Under the pieces are notes generated by a model that did not search any database, was not told where the DNA came from, and was given only the letters and a program-made list of their open reading frames with translations. 43,582 nucleotides of DNA from an uncultured Collinsella sp. (GTDB lineage: Bacteria; Actinomycetota; Coriobacteriia; Coriobacteriales; Coriobacteriaceae): the NCBI GenBank assembly GCA_900766165.1, contig CAAFUK010000027.1:1-43582 (forward strand). The letters are read 5' to 3'. Made by a program: the position numbers and the translations under genes. Of this stretch, positions 23,974-31,298 are shown one piece after another (position 1 is the first letter of the stretch; every line of letters starts with the position of its first letter).

Positions 23974-25487
23974 TACAGCTCGCCTCCCTTCCCGGCAAAA
24001 TCGGGCGCGACGGAAAGCGCGGGCGCACCCGTGGCGGCATCGGCAAAGCCGCGCTCCAGGGCGCGGGCAAACGTGAGCAGCTGACGGTCCTTAAACGCCG
24101 GACCCACCAGCTGGGCAGAAACGGGCAGCTGAGTATCCTCGCCCAGGCCCAGCGGCACCGAGATGCCACCGTTGCCGCAGATGTTGAGCGAAATGGTGTA
24201 CAGGTCGGAGAGGTACATCTGCGTGGGGTCGCTGATCTCGCCAAACTTAAAGGCCGTGCGCGGCGAGGCGGGCATAAGGATGGTGTCTACCTTGGCATAC
24301 GCGGCGTCGTAGTCCCGCGTGATGAGCGTGCGGGCCTTTTGCGCAGCGTAGTAGTACTTGTCGTACACGCCCGAGCTCAGCAGGTAGGCGCCGAGCATCT
24401 GACGGCGCTTGGCCTCGGCGCCAAAGCCGTGGGCGCGCGACAGCGAGCTCTGGTCGGACAGGTTGGCGCAGCCCTCCTCCTGGTAGCCGTAGCGAATGCC
24501 GTCGAAGCGCGCCAGGTTGGAGAACGCCTCGGCCGGACCGATGACGTAGTAGGCGGCGATAGCGGCGTCCAGGTGCGGCAGGTCGACCTCGACCAGCTCG
24601 GCACCCTGGTTCTGCAGCTCCTGGGCGGCGCGCTGGACAGCAGTCTTGACCTCGGGCGTCAGGCCCTCGGCCTCCATAAACGCGGGGATGATGCCCACGC
24701 GCTTACCCTCGATGCTGTCGTTGAGACGCTCGGTAAAATCGACGGCGCAATCCTGGCTGGTGCAGTCGTACGGATCGTGGCCCGCGCCGGTAAGCGCATT
24801 CATGGCCAGCGCGACGTCCTCGACCGTGCGGCCAAAGGGTCCCACCTGGTCGAGCGACGAGCCAAAGGCCACCACGCCGTAACGGCTCACAGCGCCATAC
24901 GTGGGCTTAAATCCCACCACGCCGCACAGCGACGCCGGCTGGCGAATGGAGCCGCCGGTGTCCGAGCCCAGCGAGAGCGCGACCTCGCCCGCGGCGACGG
25001 CGGCAGCGGAGCCGCCCGAGGAGCCACCGGGCACGCGCTCGGTATCCCAGGGGTTGTTGGTGCGGTGGAACGCCGAGCTCTCGGTGGAGCTACCAAAGGC
25101 AAACTCGTCCATGTTGGCCTTGCCCATGGGCAGGCAGCCGGCGTCGAGCATGCGCTGGACGCAGGTGGCGGTATAGACGCTCTGGTAGTTCTCGAGCATG
25201 CGGGAAGCGCAGGTGGTGCGCGTGCCCACAAGGTTCATGTTGTCCTTAATGGCCAGCGGCACGCCCGCGAGCGGGGGCAGCGGCTTGCCTGCGGCACGGT
25301 CAGCATCCACGCGCGCAGCGGCCTCGAGCGCAAGCTCGGGCGCCACCTGCAGGAATGCCTGGACCCCGCCCTCGCGCGCCTCGATGGCGGCAAGGGAGGC
25401 CTGGGCCACCTCGGTAGCGGTAAAGTCGCCGGCGGCAACGCCCGCGGCGATCTGGGCGGCGGTTAGGGAATCGAAGCTTAGCGCCAT
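23973..25487 (-). CDS. gatA: Aspartyl/glutamyl-tRNA amidotransferase subunit A
   Basis: The amidase subunit that releases ammonia from glutamine for GatB. It is 504 residues, close to the family norm. The amidase-signature triad is visible as K81 (AIKDNMN), the cis-serine in GGSSGGSAAA (S156/S157) and the nucleophile S180 in SDTGGSIRQPAS. The gene overlaps gatC upstream and gatB downstream by one base each (TAATG), the compact layout of a translationally coupled complex. Confidence 0.97.
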   Translation of the reverse strand: MALSFDSLTAAQIAAGVAAGDFTATEVAQASLAAIEAREGGVQAFLQVAPELALEAAARVDADRAAGKPLPPLAGVPLAIKDNMNLVGTRTTCASRMLENYQSVYTATCVQRMLDAGCLPMGKANMDEFAFGSSTESSAFHRTNNPWDTERVPGGSSGGSAAAVAAGEVALSLGSDTGGSIRQPASLCGVVGFKPTYGAVSRYGVVAFGSSLDQVGPFGRTVEDVALAMNALTGAGHDPYDCTSQDCAVDFTERLNDSIEGKRVGIIPAFMEAEGLTPEVKTAVQRAAQELQNQGAELVEVDLPHLDAAIAAYYVIGPAEAFSNLARFDGIRYGYQEEGCANLSDQSSLSRAHGFGAEAKRRQMLGAYLLSSGVYDKYYYAAQKARTLITRDYDAAYAKVDTILMPASPRTAFKFGEISDPTQMYLSDLYTISLNICGNGGISVPLGLGEDTQLPVSAQLVGPAFKDRQLLTFARALERGFADAATGAPALSVAPDFAGKGGEL

Positions 25488-25798
25488 TACTCGCTCTCCC
25501 CCTCTCCCAAAATGGACGGCACACGGAAGTAGCGGTCGCGCGCGCTGCCGGCGTTTTCGAGCGCAACGTCGAGCGGCAGGTCGCGCTCGGGCTCGCGCAG
25601 GTCATCGCCCATCACGTTGGACAGGCTTCCGATGGGATGGAACGTGGGCTCCACGTCGGGCAAGTCATATTGCAAGACGGGCTCGAGCATCTGGACGGCG
25701 TCGTTCATGTAGGACGTCATCTGGGCGAGCTCGTCATCGGTCAGTGCGATCTTTGCGTACTCGGCGATGCCGCGCACGTCTTTCTCGCTGAGTGCCAT
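25487..25798 (-). CDS. gatC: Aspartyl/glutamyl-tRNA amidotransferase subunit C
   Basis: A 103-residue GatC, the small subunit that wraps around and stabilises GatA. Family features are the N-terminal helices KDVRGIAEYAKIALTDDELAQM, the proline-containing linker DLPDVEPTFHPI, and the C-terminal RDRYFRVPSIL. The start is the ATG at 25798, preceded by GGAAGGGAG; the in-frame ATG at 25816 would overlap that site and is less likely. It is the first gene of the gatCAB operon. Confidence 0.95.
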   Translation of the reverse strand: MALSEKDVRGIAEYAKIALTDDELAQMTSYMNDAVQMLEPVLQYDLPDVEPTFHPIGSLSNVMGDDLREPERDLPLDVALENAGSARDRYFRVPSILGEGESE

Positions 25799-25833
25799 AG
25801 GCGCTCCCTTCCGCATAACAGATAAACCGCTCT

Positions 25834-25862
25834 AGTATACAAGGCAACGCCGGCTTGGAGCA
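25834..25862 (-). promoter_or_regulatory. Probable gatCAB promoter
   Basis: On the minus strand TATACT (25834-25839) is a good -10 box about 36 nt before the gatC start. The hexamer 17 nt upstream, TGCTCC (25857-25862), is a poor -35, so only the -10 is convincing. Confidence 0.45.
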
Positions 25863-25940
25863 GGCGCTTTACCCAAACGCAGCGAAAACGTAACGAGGGC
25901 GACAGCTGGCAGGCTGCGGGTCTGGCGATTCTGCAGCGAA

Positions 25941-26003
25941 ACCGTACCGTCCGTAGCGAAAACCGTCCCGCCCATAGCGAAAACCATCCCGCCCACAACG
26001 AAG
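25941..26003. repeat. 21-bp tandem repeat (three copies)
   Basis: Units start at 25941, 25962 and 25983 and follow the pattern ACCRTCCCGCCCAYARCGAAR. A partial unit (CTGCAGCGAAA) precedes them and a partial unit (ACCATC) runs into the palindromic repeat at 26004. They fill part of the gene-free stretch 25799-26124. A minus-strand frame would read a Gly-Arg-Asp-Gly-Phe-Arg-Tyr heptad, but it has no ribosome site and runs across the palindromic repeat, so I do not call a gene. Confidence 0.75.
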
Positions 26004-26064
26004 ACCATCACAACACTCGACGCTTATCGCCAAAATCGCGATTTTCATCGAATGTTGTGATGGT
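26004..26064. repeat. ATTCGA palindromic repeat, copy 1
   Basis: A 61-bp palindrome with arms ACCATCACAACACTCGA and TCGAATGTTGTGATGGT (one mismatch) around a core with AAAATCGCGATTTT. The same arms recur at 37948, 42080 and 43321. It lies 60 nt downstream of the sortase stop codon. Confidence 0.9.
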
Positions 26065-26076
26065 TTGGAAGTCCCG

Positions 26077-26111
26077 ACCACCGCAAAGGCGCCTGTCCCC
26101 ATTGTGGTGGT
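26077..26111. repeat. CCTGTCCC-loop palindrome, copy a
   Basis: A 35-bp hairpin with a stem of about 10 bp (ACCACCGCAA / TTGTGGTGGT, one wobble) and a loop containing GCGCCTGTCCCC. It is a member of a family with variable stems and a similar loop. It lies 13 nt after the sortase stop. Confidence 0.75.
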
Positions 26112-26124
26112 TCTGAACGATGCC

Positions 26125-27063
26125 TTATGCCGAGGCCTTGGCCTTGCGGCGCTTGCGGACCGCGTGGATCACGATGTCCAGCAGTAGCAGCACAATGGCT
26201 ACGACCACGATGAGCACGGCAAACTCGCGCTTGCCCCAGTGGCGGCCGGCCAGCGACTTTTGCTTGTCGACGTCCTTCTTGTTGTACTTGGTGCGCACGC
26301 AATGCACCAGCAGGCGATGGTCGTTTACGCCGTAGGGCGTGCAAGTGACGAGCGTCACTTTGTCGGCGCCGGGCTCGATGGTCAGCGACTCCATCTCCTC
26401 GGGCAGCACGACCTCGGAGTCCACCATCTTGTATGCGAGCGTCTTGTTCATGGTGTGCAGCAGCACCAGGTCGCCGGGCTCCAGCGAATGGATGTCGTCG
26501 AACATGCTCAGGTTGCGCATGCCCGAGTGCGCGGTGAGCACGCAATGCGTCGAGGTGCCGCCCACCGGCAGGCTCGTGCCCTCCAGGTGGCCGACGCCCG
26601 CCATAAGGACTTCTTCGCTCGTGCCGTGGTAGATGGGCATGCTCACGTCGATGGAGGGGATCTCGACCCAGCTCATCATGGGGTCGCGGTCAAAGATGAG
26701 CTGCTGGGCGTAGGGCTCGATCTGGTCGGCGGGAAGCTCGGTGGCCTCGCCCGCCAGCTGCTCGTTAAAGGAGCGTGCCTGGAGCAGGATGCGCTCGCGC
26801 TCCTCGGCAGACAGCGCGTCCACGGTGCTGGACACCGTGCTGATCTGGTTAAACACGCCCGAGGCCTCGAGCCGGTCCAAGATCCACGGCCAGGTCATAA
26901 GGCCCACGCCAATAAGGATGATGACGATGGTGATGAGCCGGTCGGCCCAGCGCGGCAGTCGCCTGCGACGGCGCTTAGGTTTTGGTTGAGGTTTGGGCTG
27001 AGGGCTTGAGCCACCGTTGGCCGCGGCGTTATTGCTCTTCATATGTTTGGCGCCCTGCACCAT
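26125..27063 (-). CDS. Class C (pilin-polymerising) sortase
   Basis: A 312-residue membrane-anchored transpeptidase that would join pilin subunits through their LPXTG-type signals. It has a proline- and arginine-rich cytoplasmic start, a membrane helix at about 43-60, the sortase fold, and a second membrane helix (about 282-302), the two-anchor layout of class C. Catalytic residues are H179 (LTAHSG), C241 (TLVTCTPYG) and R250. IEIPSIDVSMPIYHGT-like strand residues at 133-148 are typical. Start ATG at 27063 has AAAGGAG 9 nt upstream; a later ATG at residue 8 is possible. Its substrates are very probably the pilins at 29418-36455, though a nucleotidyltransferase/HTH pair and two terminators lie between. 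Confidence 0.93.
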   Translation of the reverse strand: MVQGAKHMKSNNAAANGGSSPQPKPQPKPKRRRRRLPRWADRLITIVIILIGVGLMTWPWILDRLEASGVFNQISTVSSTVDALSAEERERILLQARSFNEQLAGEATELPADQIEPYAQQLIFDRDPMMSWVEIPSIDVSMPIYHGTSEEVLMAGVGHLEGTSLPVGGTSTHCVLTAHSGMRNLSMFDDIHSLEPGDLVLLHTMNKTLAYKMVDSEVVLPEEMESLTIEPGADKVTLVTCTPYGVNDHRLLVHCVRTKYNKKDVDKQKSLAGRHWGKREFAVLIVVVAIVLLLLDIVIHAVRKRRKAKASA

Positions 27064-27137
27064 CGCCGGTCACTCCTTTACAGCTCATGTTGTCTAAACA
27101 AATAATAGCCGATTCGCGAGCCCCGAGCCCCACCACT

Positions 27138-27166
27138 CGGACAATGGGGACAGACTGCATTGTCCG
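27138..27166. repeat. CCTGTCCC-loop palindrome, copy b
   Basis: Perfect 9-bp arms CGGACAATG / CATTGTCCG around GGGACAGACTG. On the minus strand the loop reads CAGTCTGTCCC, matching the family loop. It lies in the gap between the nucleotidyltransferase stop and the sortase start. Confidence 0.75.
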
Positions 27167-27183
27167 CGCAACGTAACCCCCGC

Positions 27184-27957
27184 TCAACCAATCAGGCCAT
27201 ATGTCGCTTTCATCGTCTCGAGCAGCTGTGCCGTCGTTACACTCGCAACCCCGATCTGCTTCAGATTGATGTCACTCGCCTCACAGTCTTTAACAAACGC
27301 AAGCATATCGTCCTTCAGTTCTCCGCCCAGGTCGACACCTTCCGACTCGCCAAGCAGCTGAGCAAGCCTCAGCGCATCGCGTTTATGCTTTTTTACCTTC
27401 TTCGAATCAACGTTCTCCCCCGCTTCCCTTCTGGCTTTTAGGTCGAGATACGCCTTCGCTTTGAACGGGACAATGTATTCCGTACCCAGGACCGAAACGC
27501 CGTCTACGGTCCGAATTCCCTGAAGGAACAAGCTGTAGTAAGCATCGTCCAACAAAATTGCCGAAAGACTGCTTATGTTTTCATCAACGTGAATTGGCGC
27601 CACATCAATCCCCTCACGACCCTTTAGAAAGTCGGGGCACTTCGCGAAGAGTTCGATCATATGGGGGTAACCCGGCCTCTTAGGCTCTGTAAACCGATAA
27701 AAACATGAGCCTTTGCCTTCGCCCCAGCCGCAGCGGTAACCGCCATCACGCACCAAAGTCCATATAGCTTCTGCCGTCTGAGGCAACCGGTCATCGGCGA
27801 CAATTACCACATCAAAATCGTGAGTCATCCTAAACGGAAGTTCCGCCTCCGCGAGCAAAATGTCGCATGCTGTGCCGCCGATAAGGGCATACGACCCTTC
27901 AGCTTCCTGCATATGCTGCCGAAATTCTTGGAGACCTTCTACAGCGCTTCCTGCCAT
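27184..27957 (-). CDS. Nucleotidyltransferase, AbiEii-like toxin candidate
   Basis: A 257-residue protein with a minimal nucleotidyltransferase core: ALIGGTACDILL at residues 23-34 followed by FRMTHDFDVVIV, giving the GG and DxD motifs. A C-terminal lysine-rich helix, PFKAKAYLDLKARREAG then KKHKRDALRLAQLL, matches the third motif region of AbiEii/AbiGii type IV toxins. Such toxins transfer nucleotides, often to tRNA. Its start overlaps the end of the upstream HTH gene by 19 nt, which is usual for a two-gene toxin-antitoxin unit. Similarity is at motif level only, so a housekeeping or resistance nucleotidyltransferase cannot be ruled out. Start ATG with GAAAGGA upstream. Confidence 0.7.
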   Translation of the reverse strand: MAGSAVEGLQEFRQHMQEAEGSYALIGGTACDILLAEAELPFRMTHDFDVVIVADDRLPQTAEAIWTLVRDGGYRCGWGEGKGSCFYRFTEPKRPGYPHMIELFAKCPDFLKGREGIDVAPIHVDENISSLSAILLDDAYYSLFLQGIRTVDGVSVLGTEYIVPFKAKAYLDLKARREAGENVDSKKVKKHKRDALRLAQLLGESEGVDLGGELKDDMLAFVKDCEASDINLKQIGVASVTTAQLLETMKATYGLIG

Positions 27958-28907
27958 GGATATTCCTTTCCAAACATGTGATCGAGTTCGAGCTGGATTC
28001 GCTCATCGTCGATTGCCGCCAAAGATAGCGCAAGTGAAATGTCGTCGATACGGGAGGAGTCGGCAAACACGGGCGCATAGCGCCACACTTGGATCATCGC
28101 CGTTTCGTTATCCGGCAGTTCCCCGTCTGCGACTTCAAGGTCACGCAGCTCACGCCATGCACTTCTTAAGACAGCCTTTTGCTCCACGCCCGGCGCAGCG
28201 AGCATCGAACGCGCAGCGAGCGCCGTCTCCCCAGCGTCAGCAAGGCGATCGATCTGTGGTGCCTTCCTTGCAAAAATAACCTTCGAGACAGGCGAGGAAA
28301 GCTCTGCAATGTGCTCACTGAGCAGAAGATCCACGACCACGGGTAACACAATGACACGCCGTTCGCGCCGCTCGCGCCTTGCGAGCCCCCTGTCTACAAG
28401 CTCGGTTATGGCCTCGCTCGCACGGCTTGCCGAAATCCCGAGCGCACGACAAAGGTCATCGGGATGATATGACTCCTGACCTGCTCCCCAGATTGCGGCA
28501 GCCTGCGCGTTGGGTGACATCTTGGTCGCGCGATTATGAAACCGGGCACCGCCTCTCTCCGTATAGGCAGCGCCCATAAATGGAAGGAAAGCCTGTCTAC
28601 CGGGGCAAACAAAGGGAATCCCTTGCGCGACCAATGCCTTGCGCTGGCGCGCATCGGCATCAGGGAACGAAATGACAACAGGAGCCTCCGAACGCAAGGT
28701 TAGCTGGCTATAGACCCTTTTGGCCTCGGGAAGCCCGACGCCAGTAGGCAAACTTGCAAGCAAAAAAGAAAAACCATTTGCGTCAACGGCGCGGACCTCA
28801 ATCGACCGCAGATGCAGCGGCAAGTGTGCGGATCCAGGCCAAGTTTTAGCCTTGGCGGAGAGGCCCAGTGCTTCTTGTAAGTAGGTAAGCGCTTCGTTCA
28901 TTTCCAT
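27939..28907 (-). CDS. Winged-helix protein, probable antitoxin partner of the nucleotidyltransferase
   Basis: A 322-residue protein. A helix-turn-helix is visible in the middle (PDDLCRALGISASRASEAITELVDRGLARRERRERR, about residues 145-185) followed by a wing. The N-terminal 130 residues and the C-terminal 130 residues are not assignable by eye. AbiEi antitoxins also combine an HTH with a larger domain and precede their toxin, but their HTH is N-terminal, so this is not a standard AbiEi. It is translationally coupled to the next gene. A palindrome covering its -10 region suggests it represses its own promoter. Confidence 0.65.
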   Translation of the reverse strand: MEMNEALTYLQEALGLSAKAKTWPGSAHLPLHLRSIEVRAVDANGFSFLLASLPTGVGLPEAKRVYSQLTLRSEAPVVISFPDADARQRKALVAQGIPFVCPGRQAFLPFMGAAYTERGGARFHNRATKMSPNAQAAAIWGAGQESYHPDDLCRALGISASRASEAITELVDRGLARRERRERRVIVLPVVVDLLLSEHIAELSSPVSKVIFARKAPQIDRLADAGETALAARSMLAAPGVEQKAVLRSAWRELRDLEVADGELPDNETAMIQVWRYAPVFADSSRIDDISLALSLAAIDDERIQLELDHMFGKEYPWQEAL

Positions 28908-28920
28908 CTTTTTCGCTTAG

Positions 28921-28943
28921 TTCCAGTTGATATTGGAATTATA
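28921..28943 (-). promoter_or_regulatory. Promoter with overlapping palindrome for the HTH/nucleotidyltransferase operon
   Basis: On the minus strand TATAAT (28938-28943) is a perfect -10 box 31 nt before the HTH gene's start codon. It overlaps the palindrome TTCCA-8-TGGAA (28921-28938). This is a natural place for autorepression by the HTH protein. No clear -35 is seen. Confidence 0.55.
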
Positions 28944-29006
28944 CATAATTTTCGGAAATGATGTGATTTCTATCAGGTATGGGCCCGTATTTGAGTTTTC
29001 AAAATG

Positions 29007-29032
29007 TCCCGAATCGGCGGGGCGATTCGGGA
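29007..29032 (+). promoter_or_regulatory. 10-bp inverted repeat abutting a -10 box of the candidate small RNA
   Basis: TCCCGAATCG and CGATTCGGGA are perfect complements with a 6-nt spacer. TACAAT, a good -10 box, starts at 29033. No -35 match is present at the right distance, which would fit an activated or repressed promoter bound at this palindrome. Confidence 0.5.
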
Positions 29033-29043
29033 TACAATAGCTA

Positions 29044-29141
29044 CAGGAAACGACGCACCCCGCGTAAGTACTAAGGAGCGCGGGCGACCAGTTTCCGGTG
29101 TTGTTAAATGCCCGGGCCTCTAACCCCGGGCATTCTTATTT
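29044..29141 (+). ncRNA. Candidate structured small RNA
   Basis: A roughly 95-nt unit with its own -10 box and an intrinsic terminator. Predicted stems are GGAAAC (29046-29051) with GTTTCC (29091-29096), and inside it CCCGCG (29059-29064) with CGCGGG (29079-29084), leaving a 14-nt loop with AAGGAG. The terminator follows as AATGCCCGGG / CCCGGGCATT (29107-29134) then CTTATTT. No open frame of useful length fits. I do not recognise it as tRNA, SRP RNA, 6S RNA or a known riboswitch. The exposed AAGGAG could act as an anti-Shine-Dalgarno competitor or pair with a target; that is inference. A further hairpin TTTGCGC / GCGCAAA follows at 29139-29160. Confidence 0.6.
29107..29141 (+). terminator. 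Intrinsic terminator of the candidate small RNA
   Basis: A perfect 10-bp stem AATGCCCGGG / CCCGGGCATT with an 8-nt loop is followed by CTTATTT on the plus strand. The opposite strand has only TTTAACAAC after the stem, so plus is the likelier direction. Confidence 0.75.
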
Positions 29142-29278
29142 GCGCTTGTTGCGGCGCAAATGCCTTCTACCGTCCGCACCGCGCGTGCGCCTACGGACCT
29201 TAAACCGAACCTCATACGAGTCAAAAACGCGATGACGGATGAGTCCGCATCGGACGGTGGAGGCTGCCTGTGTTGTCC

Positions 29279-29317
29279 AAAAAGAACGGGGCAAACTCCA
29301 GCGTGGAGTCTGCCCCG
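29279..29317 (-). terminator. Intrinsic terminator of the pilin operon
   Basis: On the minus strand a 14-bp stem with one mismatch (CGGGGCAGACTCCA / TGGAGTTTGCCCCG) and a 3-nt loop is followed by TTCTTTTT. It lies 101 nt after the backbone pilin stop, so the sortase gene is not on the same terminated transcript. Confidence 0.9.
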
Positions 29318-29417
29318 AAAAGAGAATGGCAAAGCTAGAACGTCGATGGACGAGAAAAGTGTCCGCAAGTCTCATGGCCATCACATCCCACCTGCCAAAG
29401 GGATGGGTGAGCGAGCG

Positions 29418-31190
29418 TTACTCCTGCTCGGACTCCTCAGCCTGCTTACGGCTACGGATGAGGTGCGCCACGCCGATGCACAGCACCGCGCCACCAGCGA
29501 TCCAAGTGAAGGTCACACCGTTGAGACCGGTCAGCGGGAGGCTGGAACCCTTCTGGTCGACGATGGTGAAGCTGAGCTTGCCAGTGGACACAGCGGCGGA
29601 ACCAGTCTTTACGACGCCATCAGCAGCTGTGATATTGGCAGAATTCACCTCGGGAGTTACATCTGAACGGTCTTGCTCAAGCGTGCCACGCGCAATAGTA
29701 AACGTAACACCGTTGGCAGCAGAGTTGTTGTAGCCGGGGGCAGGCTTGGTCTCCTTGAGGATATAGGTGCCCTCATCAAGACCGATAACGTTAATCTTGC
29801 CGTTCTTGTCCGTCTTGAGCGTTACCTTGTCAGTCTTCTCGTGCTTCACGCCCTTGGAGTCGATATATTTCTCTTCAACGGCATCGCCGTTTTTCTCTTG
29901 AAGCGTGAACTCGACCCCCTCAAGAACCTTAGTTTCTCTGTCGCTACCGACCTTGGTAACGTCGATGCCGTAGGTGTAGTCGTAGGCGGGGTGATCGACC
30001 GTGGTGCCGGTGTCATCATCAACGTGCGGGTTATTGGAGTAGGTCAGTTTGACCTTGTTCTCCTGTGCTTTACCGAGTATGTCTGCCGTAATCTTCGTAG
30101 GATCAAGCTTGGCCTTGTAATTCACATAGACCGTCGAATCGCCGTTAACGGTAATAACGTTGTTGCTGGAATCCTTGGCTTTTTTCAGATCATCGAAAGA
30201 GACGGACAGGGTATTCTTGCCGTCATCCGTACTGTAGGACACAGTGTAGGAATCAGGGCTAACGATGCTCTCGCCAATTTTAACCTCGACAACGGGCTTG
30301 CTGTCATTGTTAAGCTCTGGAACCATCGTGAGAGGAAGCTCGTCCGTGAAGACGTAGCTGTACTTAACGTACGTGTTGATGTTGCTCGCGACAGTACCGG
30401 CAAGCTGATACTCAACCGGCTGACCAGCAGCGGAGTCAGCCGCCTTGTTTGCAGCTTGGAAAACAGTTTTATTGTCGTCCGTAACCCACTTGCCGTCCTT
30501 GTCGTCCTTGACGGCCTTGGTGACATTGGGCACATCCTTCTTGGGGGCCACGTTAACGTCAGAGCCACCGACGATGGTGAAAATCGGCGAGGTATACGCA
30601 TCAGTATTGCCATTAGCACCGCTGGTCGTACTGGGCGTATCGGTCACGAAAAGCCAGTAGCCATGATCAAGATCCTTAAAGCTACCTTTGGTGGAATCGC
30701 TTGGCTTTGTCCACGTGAGGGTCTTGTCCCCTTCCAAGGCCTTGGCAATCAAGTCAAGAGTTGTGCCAGTATCAACCGCCGTAGTCTCTCCAAAATTAGA
30801 GCCCTGAGTCGTGCTGATGAACTCCGCCCACGTCTGGGCGTCAGCATCTACGTCAGGTGCTCCAGTAACGTCTTTGAGCGCAGTTGTAACGAGGGCTTTC
30901 ACATTACCCGAAGCCCACTGAATATCGGAAAGAGTCTTAGCGGCCGAGCCATCCCAGCTCCCATCGCCCTTCTGATCCTGCGTGACCTTCGCGGTGAAGA
31001 TCTGAATGCCCTTGAATGTCGTGCCGGTGTATGTTTCGTCGGTGATAGCCACCTTACCCTTCTCCGTGGCCACCGTCGGCGTACCCTCAGCAAACGCCAT
31101 GGTCACCGGGGCCATGACTCCGCCGAAGCTCAGCGCTGCTGTGAGGCCGGCGGTTACTGCCAGGCGTGCGATGTTCTTGCTCATGCTCAT
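29418..31190 (-). CDS. SpaA-type backbone pilin with LPLTG anchor
   Basis: A 590-residue secreted pilin. A signal peptide (about 1-33, ending MAFA) is followed by an N-terminal domain ending VNVAPKKDVPNVTKAV, whose lysine is in the pilin-motif position. Next come an isopeptide-forming D2-type domain (about 230-440) and a Cna-B/SpaA collagen-binding-type domain (YGIDVTKVGSD... DEGTYILKETKPAPGY). It ends with LPLTG, a hydrophobic helix and a charged tail (RSRKQAEESEQE). The start is the ATG at 31190 with GGAGG upstream. It is the last gene of the pilin operon and most likely the shaft subunit polymerised by the class C sortase. Its base composition is less GC-rich than the preceding gene. Confidence 0.9.
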   Translation of the reverse strand: MSMSKNIARLAVTAGLTAALSFGGVMAPVTMAFAEGTPTVATEKGKVAITDETYTGTTFKGIQIFTAKVTQDQKGDGSWDGSAAKTLSDIQWASGNVKALVTTALKDVTGAPDVDADAQTWAEFISTTQGSNFGETTAVDTGTTLDLIAKALEGDKTLTWTKPSDSTKGSFKDLDHGYWLFVTDTPSTTSGANGNTDAYTSPIFTIVGGSDVNVAPKKDVPNVTKAVKDDKDGKWVTDDNKTVFQAANKAADSAAGQPVEYQLAGTVASNINTYVKYSYVFTDELPLTMVPELNNDSKPVVEVKIGESIVSPDSYTVSYSTDDGKNTLSVSFDDLKKAKDSSNNVITVNGDSTVYVNYKAKLDPTKITADILGKAQENKVKLTYSNNPHVDDDTGTTVDHPAYDYTYGIDVTKVGSDRETKVLEGVEFTLQEKNGDAVEEKYIDSKGVKHEKTDKVTLKTDKNGKINVIGLDEGTYILKETKPAPGYNNSAANGVTFTIARGTLEQDRSDVTPEVNSANITAADGVVKTGSAAVSTGKLSFTIVDQKGSSLPLTGLNGVTFTWIAGGAVLCIGVAHLIRSRKQAEESEQE

Positions 31191-31298
31191 CTTCTTTTCC
31201 TCCGTTTTCCGGTTAGTTCTCATTCGATCGGTCATCATCTGTCTGTGTCTTAGCATCTACTTCGCTACGTCTCACCCCGCTCTCTGTGGGGCTGCCAG

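Noticed and set aside
22558..24084. A 508-codon plus-strand open frame opposite gatB
   Set aside because: It is antisense to a highly conserved gene and its translation is Ala/Gly/His/Leu-rich noise. Similar long antisense frames opposite glmM, gatA and the pilin genes were rejected for the same reason.
25869..26102. A minus-strand frame with a heptad repeat (GRDGFRY)
   Set aside because: It has no ribosome site, and half of it is a translated ATTCGA palindrome that also occurs in non-coding positions elsewhere.
29220..29280. Hammerhead-like GGATGAGTCCGCATCGGAC segment downstream of the pilin operon
   Set aside because: The conserved CUGAUGA and GAAA core pieces are not both present, so no ribozyme can be supported.
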